NCBI GenBank assembly: GCA_030156945.1
Contig: JASGLT010000015.1
Span: 1 to 43,634, forward strand
DNA length: 43,634 nucleotides
Reading direction: 5' to 3'
DNA from: Thermococcaceae archaeon
Lineage (GTDB): Archaea; Methanobacteriota_B; Thermococci; Thermococcales; Thermococcaceae
This document shows positions 8,641 to 18,009 of the stretch, piece after piece (the stretch's first letter is position 1; each line of letters opens with the position of its first letter). Below the pieces are notes generated by a model. It had not been told where the DNA came from. It did not search any database and saw nothing but the letters and a program-made list of their open reading frames with translations. The translations under genes were made by a program, and so were the position numbers.

Positions 8641-8650
8641 CATATATAAA
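8641..8650 (-). promoter_or_regulatory. Strong gdhA promoter (BRE/TATA)
   Basis: On the minus strand the sequence reads CGAAAGG-TTTATATATG, a BRE-like purine run followed by a near-ideal archaeal TATA box, about 50 bases upstream of ATG 8592. This fits the high expression known for this gene. Confidence 0.85.
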
Positions 8651-8703
8651 CCTTTCGAAAAACGGCAGAGAACGTCTCGTTTTGAACAAAAAGTTGTCTT
8701 CTC

Positions 8704-8743
8704 AAATTTTCGGTTAAATAAAAAGTTCTCTCGAAATTTTTGG
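8704..8743 (-). repeat. Two 30-bp-phased AT-rich repeats upstream of gdhA promoter
   Basis: AAATTTTCGG (8704-8713) and AAATTTTTGG (8734-8743) are separated by exactly 30 bp (about three helical turns) and sit inside longer similar stretches beginning CTC and CTCTCG. They lie 54-100 bp upstream of the gdhA TATA box, a position suitable for a regulator or for intrinsic DNA curvature. Confidence 0.45.
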
Positions 8744-8832
8744 CCAAAAAAAGGGATGTACATCCAAGATTTTGTGAGCATTGTAGTACACATAAGTGCC
8801 AAAAAGAACATAAATTATTCGAAGGTTTGGAA

Positions 8833-8892
8833 GGCCCTCAGCGAGAAGTCGCTCATCATCACTCAGCTCACTCTCTTTCCAATCATCGGGCA
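8833..8892 (-). ncRNA. Probable C/D box sRNA (2'-O-methylation guide)
   Basis: Read on the minus strand, the elements come in the right order: box C CGATGA (8888-8883, a variant of TGATGA), a 16-base spacer, box D' CTGA (8866-8863), a three-base gap, box C' ATGATGA (8859-8853), an 11-base guide GCGACTTCTCG, and box D CTGA (8841-8838). The ends can pair as a short terminal stem, GCCC with GGGC. A BRE/TATA-like CCGAAAGA-GTTAAGTTA lies about 26 bases upstream (8914-8930), placing initiation at about 8893, right at the 5' end. The ~52-60 nt size is typical of Thermococcales C/D sRNAs. The non-canonical box C and the long D' spacer lower confidence; the target was not identified. Confidence 0.6.
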
Positions 8893-9047
8893 CGGCATGT
8901 TAAGTGAATGATGTAACTTAACTCTTTCGGAACCCGGGTTCTCATGGCTCTCCGACGGAAACCATATTCAGCCACGTCTTACTCGAGATTAGCGTAGTGA
9001 CAAAATGACAAAAGTTCCGCATTTTTGTTTTGAAAGCTGAGTATCCC

Positions 9048-9095
9048 GACTTTTGTCGATAGGAGCCATTAGACTTTTGTCGATAGGAGCCATTA
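9048..9095. repeat. Perfect tandem duplication of a 24-bp element
   Basis: Two identical 24-bp units abut at 9048-9071 and 9072-9095, each starting GACTTTTGTCGATAGG and ending CCATTA. A third, inverted copy of the core ACTTTTGTC occurs at 9007-9015 (GACAAAAGT). The second unit ends six bases before the TATA box of the NSS transporter, so the array occupies the BRE/upstream-activator zone. Confidence 0.9.
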
Positions 9096-9101
9096 GAAAT
9101 C

Positions 9102-9110
9102 TTTTTATAC
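9102..9110 (+). promoter_or_regulatory. TATA box of the NSS transporter operon
   Basis: TTTTTATAC at 9102-9110 directly follows the tandem repeats; predicted initiation is near 9132, giving a 5' leader of about 60 bases ending in GGAGGTGAAGATGA before ATG 9193. Confidence 0.7.
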
Positions 9111-9128
9111 GATGAGCGCTTTTATTCT

Positions 9129-9151
9129 TAATGCCCGGTATAGGGGCATTA
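9129..9151 (+). promoter_or_regulatory. Perfect 8-bp palindrome at the predicted transcription start
   Basis: TAATGCCC-GGTATAG-GGGCATTA is a perfect inverted repeat with a 7-base spacer centred ~35 bp downstream of the TATA box. As DNA it would be a repressor operator overlapping initiation; as RNA it would form a 5'-terminal hairpin in the leader. Together with the repeats upstream it brackets the promoter. Confidence 0.6.
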
Positions 9152-9192
9152 GTACCACGCAAATGCACATTTGAATACGGAGGTGAAGATGA

Positions 9193-10785
9193 ATGGAGGC
9201 CCAAAGGGATCAATGGGCGACTAAGCTCGGTTTGATTTTGGCTATGGCAGGAAATGCCATCGGTCTCGGCAATTTCTGGAGGTTCCCATACCAGGCGGCC
9301 AAGTACGGTGGCGGAGCTTTCATGATACCGTACTTTGTGGCACTGTTCCTCCTTGGAATTCCAGTGATGTGGATCGAGTGGGTCGAGGGCAGGTACGGTG
9401 GAAAATACGGGCACGGAACACTTGGTCCGACCTTTTACCTGATGGCCAGGGAGAGCGTTAAGCCCAGAACGGCGGTTATCTTTGGAATGATCGGTGGCAT
9501 GCTCGCATTCTCCGTCACATCGCTCTTGAACGGCTACTACCTCCACATAGTCGGCTGGTCCGCAGCTTACACCTACTTCAGCGCAACTGGAGCGTACATG
9601 GGTGCTGAGAGCACATATCAGTTCTTCGTTGATTACATCAAGAACACGCCGCAGGTGCTCGTGTTCTGGGCGATCTCAGTGGGTCTTCTCGGAATAGCCG
9701 TAGCCCAGGGTGTCAGCAAGGGTATAGAGCGCTGGGTCAAAGTCATGATGCCGTTACTCTACATTGCGGCAATACTCCTCGTCATAAGGTCTCTGACCCT
9801 CGGATCTCCGGTTAAGCCTGAATGGAGCTCCATAAAGGGATTCGAGTACCTCTGGGAACCGAGGTTCAGCGACGTTAGCTGGGAGGCCGCTTTGGCAGCG
9901 GCAGGACAGATATTCTTCACACTCTCGCTCGGTATGGGCATCATCCAGAACTACGCCAGCTACCTCGGACCTGAGGACGACGTTGCCCTCTCCGGCCTTG
10001 CAACGGTTTCACTCAACGAGTTCGCCGAGGTTGTTCTCGGTGGTTCAATAGCCATTCCGATAGCCTTCGCCTACTTCGGTGAAGAGGGAATAAAACAGAG
10101 TGTCAGTCTCGCTTACTTCGCACTGCCCAACGTCTTCATGAACATGCCCGGTGGACAGCTCTTCGGAGCGCTCTGGTTCCTCCTGCTGTGGTTCGCTGGA
10201 TTTACTTCGGCCATAGCAATGTACAACTACCTAACTGCCCTTCTCGAGGAGGACCTCAAGATAGACAGGAAAGTCGGTTCAGCGATAGTCTTCGTGCTGT
10301 ACTTCATAATAGGCCTGCCCATAGCCCTGGACAAAACACTGCTGCTCCTGACGGACCTTGACATGTGGGTTGGCAACTACCTCCTCGTGGTGCTCGGACT
10401 CTTCGACATCATCGTTGGCGTCTGGCTCTTCAAGCCGGAGAACTTCTGGGAGGAGCTCCACAAGGGTGCCTACATCAAGGTTCCAGAATGGGTGATGCCA
10501 ATAATCAAGTACATAGCGCCACTCTACGTCCTCATACTCCTCGGCAAGAACACCTGGGACTATATTACCAATGGCACCATAACCATGTCGCAGGACTACC
10601 TTAAGTATCTCGTCAACAAAGAGGCCCTCATAAGCACCACTACTGAGTACGCGAGGAAGATAGTCATAGAGTCAAGGGTGCTGATACTGATAGTGCTCAT
10701 CATCGGTGCCGTTGAAGCTTACATGGCCATTAAGAAGAAGTACGGCGAGGAGCTGGCAAAGAACGAAGTAATCATAAGGGTCTGA
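9193..10785 (+). CDS. Neurotransmitter:sodium symporter (NSS/SNF) family amino-acid transporter
   Basis: 530-residue, about 12-helix, LeuT-fold sodium-dependent transporter. The N-terminus carries the family signature AGNAIGLGNFWRFPYQA (TM1, with the unwound Gly-Leu-Gly segment that binds sodium and substrate), followed by TM2 around GGAFMIPYFVALFLLGIP and the pattern of regularly spaced hydrophobic segments to residue ~520. A Trp/Arg pair after TM1 matches the extracellular gate. Substrate is probably a neutral amino acid. The MetS-like small protein encoded ten bases downstream points to methionine or alanine transporters of this family, where that subunit is needed. ATG 9193 has GGAGGTGAAG ahead. 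The promoter region has unusual repeats, suggesting tight control. Confidence 0.93.
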   Translation: MEAQRDQWATKLGLILAMAGNAIGLGNFWRFPYQAAKYGGGAFMIPYFVALFLLGIPVMWIEWVEGRYGGKYGHGTLGPTFYLMARESVKPRTAVIFGMIGGMLAFSVTSLLNGYYLHIVGWSAAYTYFSATGAYMGAESTYQFFVDYIKNTPQVLVFWAISVGLLGIAVAQGVSKGIERWVKVMMPLLYIAAILLVIRSLTLGSPVKPEWSSIKGFEYLWEPRFSDVSWEAALAAAGQIFFTLSLGMGIIQNYASYLGPEDDVALSGLATVSLNEFAEVVLGGSIAIPIAFAYFGEEGIKQSVSLAYFALPNVFMNMPGGQLFGALWFLLLWFAGFTSAIAMYNYLTALLEEDLKIDRKVGSAIVFVLYFIIGLPIALDKTLLLLTDLDMWVGNYLLVVLGLFDIIVGVWLFKPENFWEELHKGAYIKVPEWVMPIIKYIAPLYVLILLGKNTWDYITNGTITMSQDYLKYLVNKEALISTTTEYARKIVIESRVLILIVLIIGAVEAYMAIKKKYGEELAKNEVIIRV

Positions 10786-10795
10786 GGTGGTGAAG

Positions 10796-10900
10796 ATGAA
10801 GGCAAGCGCTCTGGCTTTCATGCTTTTGGCCTGGGGAGTAATCTTCGTATGGATGGCCCTGGCAATAAGCAAACTGATGAAGGCTGAACAAAAGGCTTAA
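10796..10900 (+). CDS. MetS-like small subunit of NSS transporter (34 residues)
   Basis: A very short gene. ATG 10796 is preceded by GAGGTGGTGAAG and follows the transporter stop by ten bases. The product is a single hydrophobic helix (MKASALAFMLLAWGVIFVWM then ALAISKLMKAEQKA) with a positively charged C-terminal end. This size and layout match the methionine/alanine-import NSS small subunits (MetS of Corynebacterium; MaAIMP_sms family), whose partners are NSS transporters. I infer that it forms a complex with the upstream protein. It is easily missed by gene callers. Confidence 0.8.
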   Translation: MKASALAFMLLAWGVIFVWMALAISKLMKAEQKA

Positions 10901-10924
10901 AGCCTTTGTTTTCTCTTTTTGTTT
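10891..10924 (+). terminator. Terminator of the NSS-small subunit operon
   Basis: The end of the small gene forms AAAGGCT-TAA-AGCCTTT (10891-10907), immediately followed by the T-rich GTTTTCTCTTTTTGTTT. The palindrome includes the stop codon. Confidence 0.6.
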
Positions 10925-10937
10925 GGGAGGTGTCTTT

Positions 10938-12332
<1,395 letters not shown>

Positions 12333-14288
12333 ATGAAGGAAGAGATGAGCAGCGTTGACATACGCTATATCGTGCGCGAACTTCAGTGGCTGGTCGGTTC
12401 TCGCGTTGACAAGGTTTACCACGACGGCGACGAGGTGAGGTTCAAGCTGAGGACGAAGGAGGGAAGAGCAGACCTCATCCTCGAAGCCGGGAAGAGATTC
12501 CACCTCACTAGCTACATCAAGGAGGCTCCAAAACAGCCCTCGAGCTTCACGATGCTCCTGAGGAAGCACCTCGGAGGGGGCTTCATAGACGCCATAGAGC
12601 AGCACCAGTTCGACAGGATAGTCAAGATCAGAATTGGCGATTATACACTCATCGGCGAGCTCTTCAGGAGGGGCAACATAATCCTCGTAGATTCCGAGAA
12701 CAGAATAGTCGCCGCGCTCCGCTATGAAGAGTACAAGGACAGGGCGATAAAGCCGAAGGCGGAGTACAAGTTTCCCCCTGCCAGAGAGAACCCTCTCGAA
12801 GTGTCTTTTGAGAGGTTCCTCGAGCTGATGAGGGAAGAGCCTGAGCTTGAGCTCGTCAGGGCTCTGGCGAGGAAGCTCAACATGGGCGGGATGTACGCGG
12901 AGGAGATTTCCCTGAGGACGGGCTTCGAGAAGACGACGCCGGTGAAAGAACTGAGCGACGAAGACCTGAAGAGAGTCTATGACGAGATGATAAGAACCTT
13001 CAACGACGAACCAAAGCCGAACATCGTCTTCAAGGACGGGGTTATGCACGACGTCGTCCCGATAGAGCTGAAAATCTACGAAGGATTCGAGAAGCGCTAC
13101 TTCCCCACGTTCAGCGAGGCCCTGGATGAGTACTTCGGGAAGATAACGCTTGAAAAGGCCAAAATAGAGCAAACGAAGAAGCTTGAAGAGAAGAAGAGAG
13201 CCCTGATGGCCACCCTCAGGAAGCAGGAGGAGATGCTCAAGGGCTTTGAAAAGGCCATGAGGGAGAACCAGGAGATAGGCGATTTAATCTACGCCAACTA
13301 CACCCTAATCGAGCGCCTTCTGGAAGAGTTTAGGAAGGCCACCGAAACCCTCGGCTGGGACGAATTCAAGCGGAGGATAGATGAGGGCAAGAAAGCGGGA
13401 AACAAAGTCGCGCTCATGGTTAAGGGAATGGACCCGAAAGAGAAGGCCGTAACGATAGAGCTCGACGGCAAGAAGGTAAAGCTCTACCTTGGGAAGAGCA
13501 TAGGCGAGAACGCTGAAATCTACTACGAGAAGGCCAAGAAGTTCAGGCACAAGTATGAAGGAGCCTTAAAGGCCTACGAGGACACGAAGAGGAAACTGGA
13601 GGAGATTGAGAAGCTCATCGAGGAAGAACAGAAGAAGGAACTGAACGTGAAGAAGCTAGAGAGGAGAAAGAGGAAGTGGTTCGAGAAGTTCCGCTGGTTC
13701 GTCTCGAGCGAGGGCTTTCTGGTTCTGGCTGGGAAGGACGCGAGCACCAACGAGGTTCTCGTCAAGAAACATATGGAGGATAACGACCTCTACTGCCACG
13801 CGGACGTTTACGGCGCTCCGCACGTCGTCATAAAGGACGGTCAGAAGGCGGGAGAAAGGACGATCTTCGAGGCCTGCCAGTTTGCCGTTTCCATGAGCAG
13901 GGCCTGGAGCCAGGGCCTCTATTCAGCAGATGCCTACTGGGCATATCCCAACCAGATAACGAAGCAGGCACCAAGCGGCGAGTACCTCGGAAAAGGGGCC
14001 TTCATGGTCTATGGAAAGAGGAACTGGATGCACGGCCTTCCGCTTAAGCTAGCTGTGGGTGTGATAAACTATGATGGCGAAGAATACGTAGTCTGCGCGC
14101 CGGTTGAAGCGATTAAGGCCCACACCGACAAATACATCATTATAAGGCCCGGTTCGATGAAGAAGGGTGAGCTCGTGAAGAAGCTCCGAGGAATACTCAA
14201 GAAGTGGGGCTACGAGGTAAGGGAAGAAGACCTGAACGCCATCCTCCCGCCAGGAGGGGGAGAAATAGTGGAAGTCAAGGAAAACTAA
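12333..14288 (+). CDS. rqcH: NFACT-family ribosome quality-control protein RqcH (archaeal Rqc2/NEMF)
   Basis: Binds 60S/50S subunits obstructed by peptidyl-tRNA; in bacteria and probably archaea it recruits tRNA to add C-terminal alanine tails that mark stalled products for degradation. The 651-residue protein begins MSSVDIRYIVRELQWLVG (NFACT-N), followed by PSSFTMLLRKHLGGGFI, a helical coiled-coil middle (~265-330 and 430-490, rich in Glu/Lys), and a C-terminal NFACT-R domain (KWFEKFRWFVSSEGFLVLAGKDASTNE, then HADVYGAPHVVIK). ATG 12333 is preceded by GGGTGAG, with a TATA 30-37 bases further up; the open frame runs 39 codons upstream without support. The proteasome and this factor could cooperate in clearing stalled peptides, but they are not in one operon. 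Confidence 0.93.
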   Translation: MKEEMSSVDIRYIVRELQWLVGSRVDKVYHDGDEVRFKLRTKEGRADLILEAGKRFHLTSYIKEAPKQPSSFTMLLRKHLGGGFIDAIEQHQFDRIVKIRIGDYTLIGELFRRGNIILVDSENRIVAALRYEEYKDRAIKPKAEYKFPPARENPLEVSFERFLELMREEPELELVRALARKLNMGGMYAEEISLRTGFEKTTPVKELSDEDLKRVYDEMIRTFNDEPKPNIVFKDGVMHDVVPIELKIYEGFEKRYFPTFSEALDEYFGKITLEKAKIEQTKKLEEKKRALMATLRKQEEMLKGFEKAMRENQEIGDLIYANYTLIERLLEEFRKATETLGWDEFKRRIDEGKKAGNKVALMVKGMDPKEKAVTIELDGKKVKLYLGKSIGENAEIYYEKAKKFRHKYEGALKAYEDTKRKLEEIEKLIEEEQKKELNVKKLERRKRKWFEKFRWFVSSEGFLVLAGKDASTNEVLVKKHMEDNDLYCHADVYGAPHVVIKDGQKAGERTIFEACQFAVSMSRAWSQGLYSADAYWAYPNQITKQAPSGEYLGKGAFMVYGKRNWMHGLPLKLAVGVINYDGEEYVVCAPVEAIKAHTDKYIIIRPGSMKKGELVKKLRGILKKWGYEVREEDLNAILPPGGGEIVEVKEN

Positions 14289-14677
14289 AAATTCTCGCCA
14301 CCCGCCAAAATGACCCCAATCATGAAGCCCAGGAAGGCAATGTAGTACCCGAGCTGAAGCCTGCTGAAAAATCCCTCGCCGTACACAACCCTACTGATTG
14401 CGGTGAATATCAGAAGCCCTGTTATCCCAAGCGCCGGCCCAAGGCGTCCCCCCAGCAGTCCAAAAAGAACGCCGAGCGTTATGAGCAGAACCCCCGTGAA
14501 GAATATCACGTAGGTCGTGAGGGACCCTGCACTCTCCGGATTCAGCCACGAAAGGGAACCGTCTATGGATTCCAGGAGAATCTTCAGGAAGCTGTAGTTG
14601 CCGTCTTTTAGGCTCACCCACGGCAGAAAGAAGGAGCCCACAACAGTTATGGAAGAGATATAGGAGAGGAACCTCAT
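14285..14677 (-). CDS. Uncharacterised four-helix membrane protein
   Basis: 130 residues from ATG 14677 (GGTGGTCGTG precedes; TTG 14689 is the frame limit). Hydrophobic segments at about 5-20, 55-78, 80-98 and 108-127 suggest four membrane helices. The first loop, FLPWVSLKDGNYSFLKILLESIDGS, is extracellular by the usual rule. I do not recognise a family. It is convergent with rqcH and their stop codons overlap in CTAA (14285-14288). Confidence 0.65.
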   Translation of the reverse strand: MRFLSYISSITVVGSFFLPWVSLKDGNYSFLKILLESIDGSLSWLNPESAGSLTTYVIFFTGVLLITLGVLFGLLGGRLGPALGITGLLIFTAISRVVYGEGFFSRLQLGYYIAFLGFMIGVILAGGENF

Positions 14678-14760
14678 CACGACCACCAATGATATTTTTA
14701 GCTTAAGTTGTTAAAAACGTGACGAAAACCTTTTAGGTCGGTATAGAGAACTCCGCCAAC

Positions 14761-15207
14761 ATGGGGATTGAGGAAATATACTCCTTGGCCCGGAGAGAGC
14801 TTGCAGAGGACCTGATATTTGATGTGGGGGGAGATTCGATAACTTTCTCCATAAAGGGTGTACTCCTGGCCAGGGCTCCGGGAGCAAAGTACGGGTTTTC
14901 TTTCTTTGACGTTTCCGATGACGCGTTCGTGCTTTTGATTAGGGTGCGGGATTTTGAGGTTTACATTGGAATTGAAATGGACACTCCCGTGGAAGAGGAG
15001 GATTATCCAGAAGTTGCACGCGCCCTGGTTGAGTACCTCGTGCCAAAGGTTGCCCTCCTCGTCACGAAGGCTGAGAAGTTATACTCCGGAACGGCTGACA
15101 TAATACTTGATGACGGTATGGGGCCCGCACTTAGGGAGTTCTTCTACGAGGTACTGATGAGGCACAGGGAAGGCAGGACTGTTTACGAGCAGAGTGAGGT
15201 TGCTTAG
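14761..15207 (+). CDS. Conserved hypothetical soluble protein
   Basis: 148 residues, acidic, no membrane helices and no motif that I recognise. The pattern is mixed alpha/beta (SITFSIKGVLLARAPG, FVLLIRVRDFEVYIGIEMD, then helices). ATG 14761 lies ~30 bases after an ACCTTTTAGG element at ~14728, so the mRNA is probably leaderless or nearly so; no ribosome-binding site is visible. It is convergent with the DUF389 gene, sharing TTAG (15204-15207). Confidence 0.65.
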   Translation: MGIEEIYSLARRELAEDLIFDVGGDSITFSIKGVLLARAPGAKYGFSFFDVSDDAFVLLIRVRDFEVYIGIEMDTPVEEEDYPEVARALVEYLVPKVALLVTKAEKLYSGTADIILDDGMGPALREFFYEVLMRHREGRTVYEQSEVA

Positions 15208-16205
15208 GTCAAAATTTCGAGTAGAACTAGCAACAGGATCATTGCGGATAGAACCGCGAGGGTCCTCTTACTGTATATCTTTGCAGCCCTCTTCTCATAG
15301 TAGCTCCTCGGAGAGATGTTGAGTATGTACAGTCCAAGCAGGGAACCAGTGAGAAGGCCCAGGACGTTTTCAACCGTCAGAATAAGGGAGCCACTAAAGA
15401 CCTCCCACCAACCCATTGCCAGCGATATTCCCACCACGGTTGTCGGGGGAACGAGAGCGGCCGCTATAGAGACGCCGGCAAGCACTTCGGGAATTTTGCT
15501 GACTATTGCCACTATGCCCGCATACCCGAGAACTAGTGCAAGGACTATGTAAATCAGACCAGAACTGCCTCTGAGGAGTATCTCCCTTGTGGGTTCAGAG
15601 GGGGCATGACCTGTAAACCTGAGGATGAGTGCCACGAGGAGGGCTGAAAAGAAAACCGCACCCAGAAGCTTTAGAATGGAAAGTACGGCGTTTATAGCGT
15701 CCCTGGCCCTCCCCATGGTGACGTTTATCGAGAATCCGTACAGGGGCCCCAGGATCGGGGAGAGAAGCATGGCGGAAATTATCATGACGATACTGTCATT
15801 TATGAGTCCGAAAAGGGCTATTATCGAAGCCACTCCCCCTAGGGTGAGCACTATCGGGTCCACCTTTGCCTGGTTGTTGGCCTTCTCGATTAGACTCTCT
15901 ACATCGGCGGGCGTCCAGCTCCCCCTGAGCTTCTCAAGGGATTTGGCTGTGTTTGAGTACTTGGTGGATTTCCCGCTGACGGGATGCCAGATCACGGCCG
16001 AATAAGTCTTTCTAAGGTCAATCGACTTCATGATTTCATTTGCCAGTTCGTTTATTACAAAGTCCGGGACGAGGGCCGTAAACCTGAGAACTCTCTGCCC
16101 ATTGGCCATAGACTCTTCGGTGTAGAAGCCTATGTTCCACCTCTTCAACACCTCGGTAACCTTTTGCACGTCCTCTTCCCCGCAATACACATCAAGCTGG
16201 AGCAT
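15204..16205 (-). CDS. DUF389 (TIGR00341-type) membrane protein
   Basis: 333 residues. Residues 1-75 form a small soluble domain (MLQLDVYCGEEDVQKVTEVLKR...). After a linker, six or seven membrane helices from ~118 carry the DUF389 features: IISAMLLSPILGPLYGFS, then LVLGYAGIVAIVSKIPEVLAGVSIAAALVPPTTVVGISLA. The family is widespread and its function undefined; ion or small-molecule transport has been suggested. ATG 16205 has only a weak ribosome-binding site, but GGAAGGATTATTAAGG on the minus strand at ~16232-16247 fits a BRE/TATA for a leaderless transcript. Confidence 0.85.
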   Translation of the reverse strand: MLQLDVYCGEEDVQKVTEVLKRWNIGFYTEESMANGQRVLRFTALVPDFVINELANEIMKSIDLRKTYSAVIWHPVSGKSTKYSNTAKSLEKLRGSWTPADVESLIEKANNQAKVDPIVLTLGGVASIIALFGLINDSIVMIISAMLLSPILGPLYGFSINVTMGRARDAINAVLSILKLLGAVFFSALLVALILRFTGHAPSEPTREILLRGSSGLIYIVLALVLGYAGIVAIVSKIPEVLAGVSIAAALVPPTTVVGISLAMGWWEVFSGSLILTVENVLGLLTGSLLGLYILNISPRSYYEKRAAKIYSKRTLAVLSAMILLLVLLEILT

Positions 16206-16634
16206 CTTGCATCATTAACTCTTGGGTAGCAGCCTTAATAATCCTTCCGGGAGGCCATTTAGCCCTCAAACGGCTCACCCATTCTAAATGCGTGGAGGGG
16301 GCATTATGACAACTTTATACGCGGCATGGCCCCATGAGTTTGACATATATTCAAATCACAGACCAAAAAACCAATAAAGCCCGAATTTATCGGGAGTATT
16401 GATGCCAGATGACGTCCAGGAGTGATTGTTTTTGGCGGTAGAGCTTCGTCTGTTCTCCTCCCGGTTAGTCTGAAAACTGACGGGCGGGATTGTTTTTGGC
16501 TTCTCTTGTAAAGGGAGACCAATTTCAAGGTTAGCTTATTCACTTTTTGGGAAGTCAGTCCTCGCGCTCATTATTCCCTCTCTTTTGGGATTTCTGGATT
16601 CTAACCCAAAGCTCAGCTTAAAGGAGGTGTTGGA
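16206..16634. other. 429-bp divergent intergenic region DUF389 / trpB2
   Basis: No convincing gene is present; a 79-codon minus-strand frame (16304-16543) lacks a ribosome-binding site and protein-like composition. Two exact copies of GATTGTTTTTGGC lie at 16424-16436 and 16488-16500. Between them a bulged 9-bp stem-loop (CCCGgTTAGT...ACTGACGGG, ~16460-16484) can form. A minus-strand TATA for DUF389 lies at ~16232-16242. The trpB2 ribosome-binding site AAAGGAGGTG lies at ~16619-16628, but no strong trpB2 TATA is obvious. Confidence 0.6.
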
Positions 16635-17963
16635 ATGAAAGCCGTTCTGCCCGATTCGAAGATACCAAAGAAGTGGTACAACATTCTGCCGGATCTGCCG
16701 GAGCCTCTCGCTCCGCCGCTCGACCCCGAAACGAACGAGCCTATGGAACCGGAGAAGCTCCTAAGGATTTTCGCTGAGGAGCTCGTGAAGCAGGAGATGA
16801 GCGGAGAGCGCTACATAGAGATCCCGAAGGAAATCCGAGAGCTCTATGCCAAAATAGGTCGTCCAACGCCGCTCTTCCGCGCCACGAACCTTGAGAAAGC
16901 CCTTGGTACTCCCGCTAAAATATACTTCAAGTTCGAGGGAGCAACGGTAACGGGAAGCCACAAAATAAACACAGCTCTTGCTCAGGCTTACTACGCCAAG
17001 AAGCAGGGCATCGAGAGGCTCGTAACCGAGACGGGGGCAGGCCAGTGGGGAACCGCACTGAGTTTGGCCGGAGCTCTCTTAGGTCTCAAGGTGAGAGTTT
17101 ACATGGCGAGGGCAAGCTACCAGCAGAAGCCCTACAGGAAGACCATAATGCGCCTGTATGGAGCTGAAATCTATCCGAGTCCAAGCGACAGGACTGAGGT
17201 CGGGAGGAAGTTCCTGGCCGAGGACCCAAATCACCCCGGCGGGCTGGGAATAGCAATAAGCGAGGCCATAGAGGACGTTTTAAGGGATGAAAATGCCAGG
17301 TATTCCCTTGGAAGCGTCCTCAACCACGTCCTCATGCATCAGACAGTCATCGGCCTTGAGGCCCAGGAGCAGATGAGTGAGTTCGAGGAGCCGGATGTAA
17401 TAATCGGCTGTGTAGGTGGAGGAAGCAACTTCGCCGGATTGGCATATCCCTTCGTTAGGGACGTCCTGAGCGGGAAGGCAGAGTACGAGTTCATAGCGGT
17501 CGAGCCTAGAGCCGCTCCTTCAATGACGAGGGGCGTTTACACGTACGACTACGGTGATTCCGGCGGCTACACGCCGAAGATGAAGATGCACACCCTCGGC
17601 TACACCTACTACGTCCCGCCGATACACGCTGGCGGCCTGCGCTACCACGGGCTTGCCCCGACGCTCAGCGTCCTGATAAACCACGGGATAGTAAAGCCAG
17701 TTGCCTACCACCAGAACGAGGTCTTCCAGGCGGCCCACCTCTTCGCGAAGACCGAGGGGATAGTTCCAGCCCCCGAGAGTGCCCATGCCATCAAAGGAGC
17801 CATAGACAGGGCACTGCAGGCGAAAAAGGAAGGAAAAGAAGAGGTGATCCTCTTCAACCTCAGCGGGCACGGTTTCCTCGACCTAAAGGGCTACGAGGAC
17901 TATCTGGATGGAAAGCTTGAGGACTACGAGCCGGAGTACTTCCCGGCTTTGGAGAATTACTGA
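16635..17963 (+). CDS. trpB: Tryptophan synthase beta chain, TrpB2 type
   Basis: Condenses serine with indole using PLP. The 442-residue length and long N-terminal extension identify TrpB2 rather than TrpB1. Lys110 in [13 protein letters not shown] is the PLP lysine; [21 protein letters not shown] (phosphate loop) and LFNLSGHG are present. It stands alone, with neither trpA nor other trp genes adjacent, which fits TrpB2's proposed work as a stand-alone indole-salvage or serine-deaminating enzyme. ATG 16635 has a near-perfect AAAGGAGGTG. It ends just before a bidirectional terminator facing asd. Confidence 0.95.
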   Translation: MKAVLPDSKIPKKWYNILPDLPEPLAPPLDPETNEPMEPEKLLRIFAEELVKQEMSGERYIEIPKEIRELYAKIGRPTPLFRATNLEKALGTPAKIYFKFEGATVTGSHKINTALAQAYYAKKQGIERLVTETGAGQWGTALSLAGALLGLKVRVYMARASYQQKPYRKTIMRLYGAEIYPSPSDRTEVGRKFLAEDPNHPGGLGIAISEAIEDVLRDENARYSLGSVLNHVLMHQTVIGLEAQEQMSEFEEPDVIIGCVGGGSNFAGLAYPFVRDVLSGKAEYEFIAVEPRAAPSMTRGVYTYDYGDSGGYTPKMKMHTLGYTYYVPPIHAGGLRYHGLAPTLSVLINHGIVKPVAYHQNEVFQAAHLFAKTEGIVPAPESAHAIKGAIDRALQAKKEGKEEVILFNLSGHGFLDLKGYEDYLDGKLEDYEPEYFPALENY

Positions 17964-17964
17964 C

Positions 17965-18002
17965 CTTCTTTCCCTTTTCTTATGCCCATTAAGGGAAAGA
18001 AG
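17965..18002. terminator. Bidirectional terminator between trpB2 and asd
   Basis: A perfect 12-bp inverted repeat CTTCTTTCCCTT / AAGGGAAAGAAG (17965-17976 and 17991-18002) with a 14-base loop fills the 46-base gap between the convergent stop codons. Each strand ends in a pyrimidine-rich run, so it can serve both genes. Confidence 0.7.
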
Positions 18003-18009
18003 AGAGGGG

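Noticed and set aside
8348-8911. 187-codon plus-strand frame crossing the gdhA start into the intergenic region
   Set aside because: Antisense to the gdhA N-terminus and promoter, no ribosome-binding site, and its tail covers the probable sRNA.
9048-9095. Two 24-bp direct repeats as a minimal CRISPR
   Set aside because: The units abut with no spacer, there are only two, and they sit against a TATA box; no cas gene is present.
10923-10937. TTG start at 10923 for the helical membrane protein
   Set aside because: It falls in the T-rich terminator of the preceding operon, and GGGAGGTG is correctly spaced for GTG 10938 instead.
16304-16543. 79-codon minus-strand ORF upstream of trpB2
   Set aside because: Low-complexity basic composition, no ribosome-binding site, and it crosses the repeat/stem-loop region; no family resemblance.
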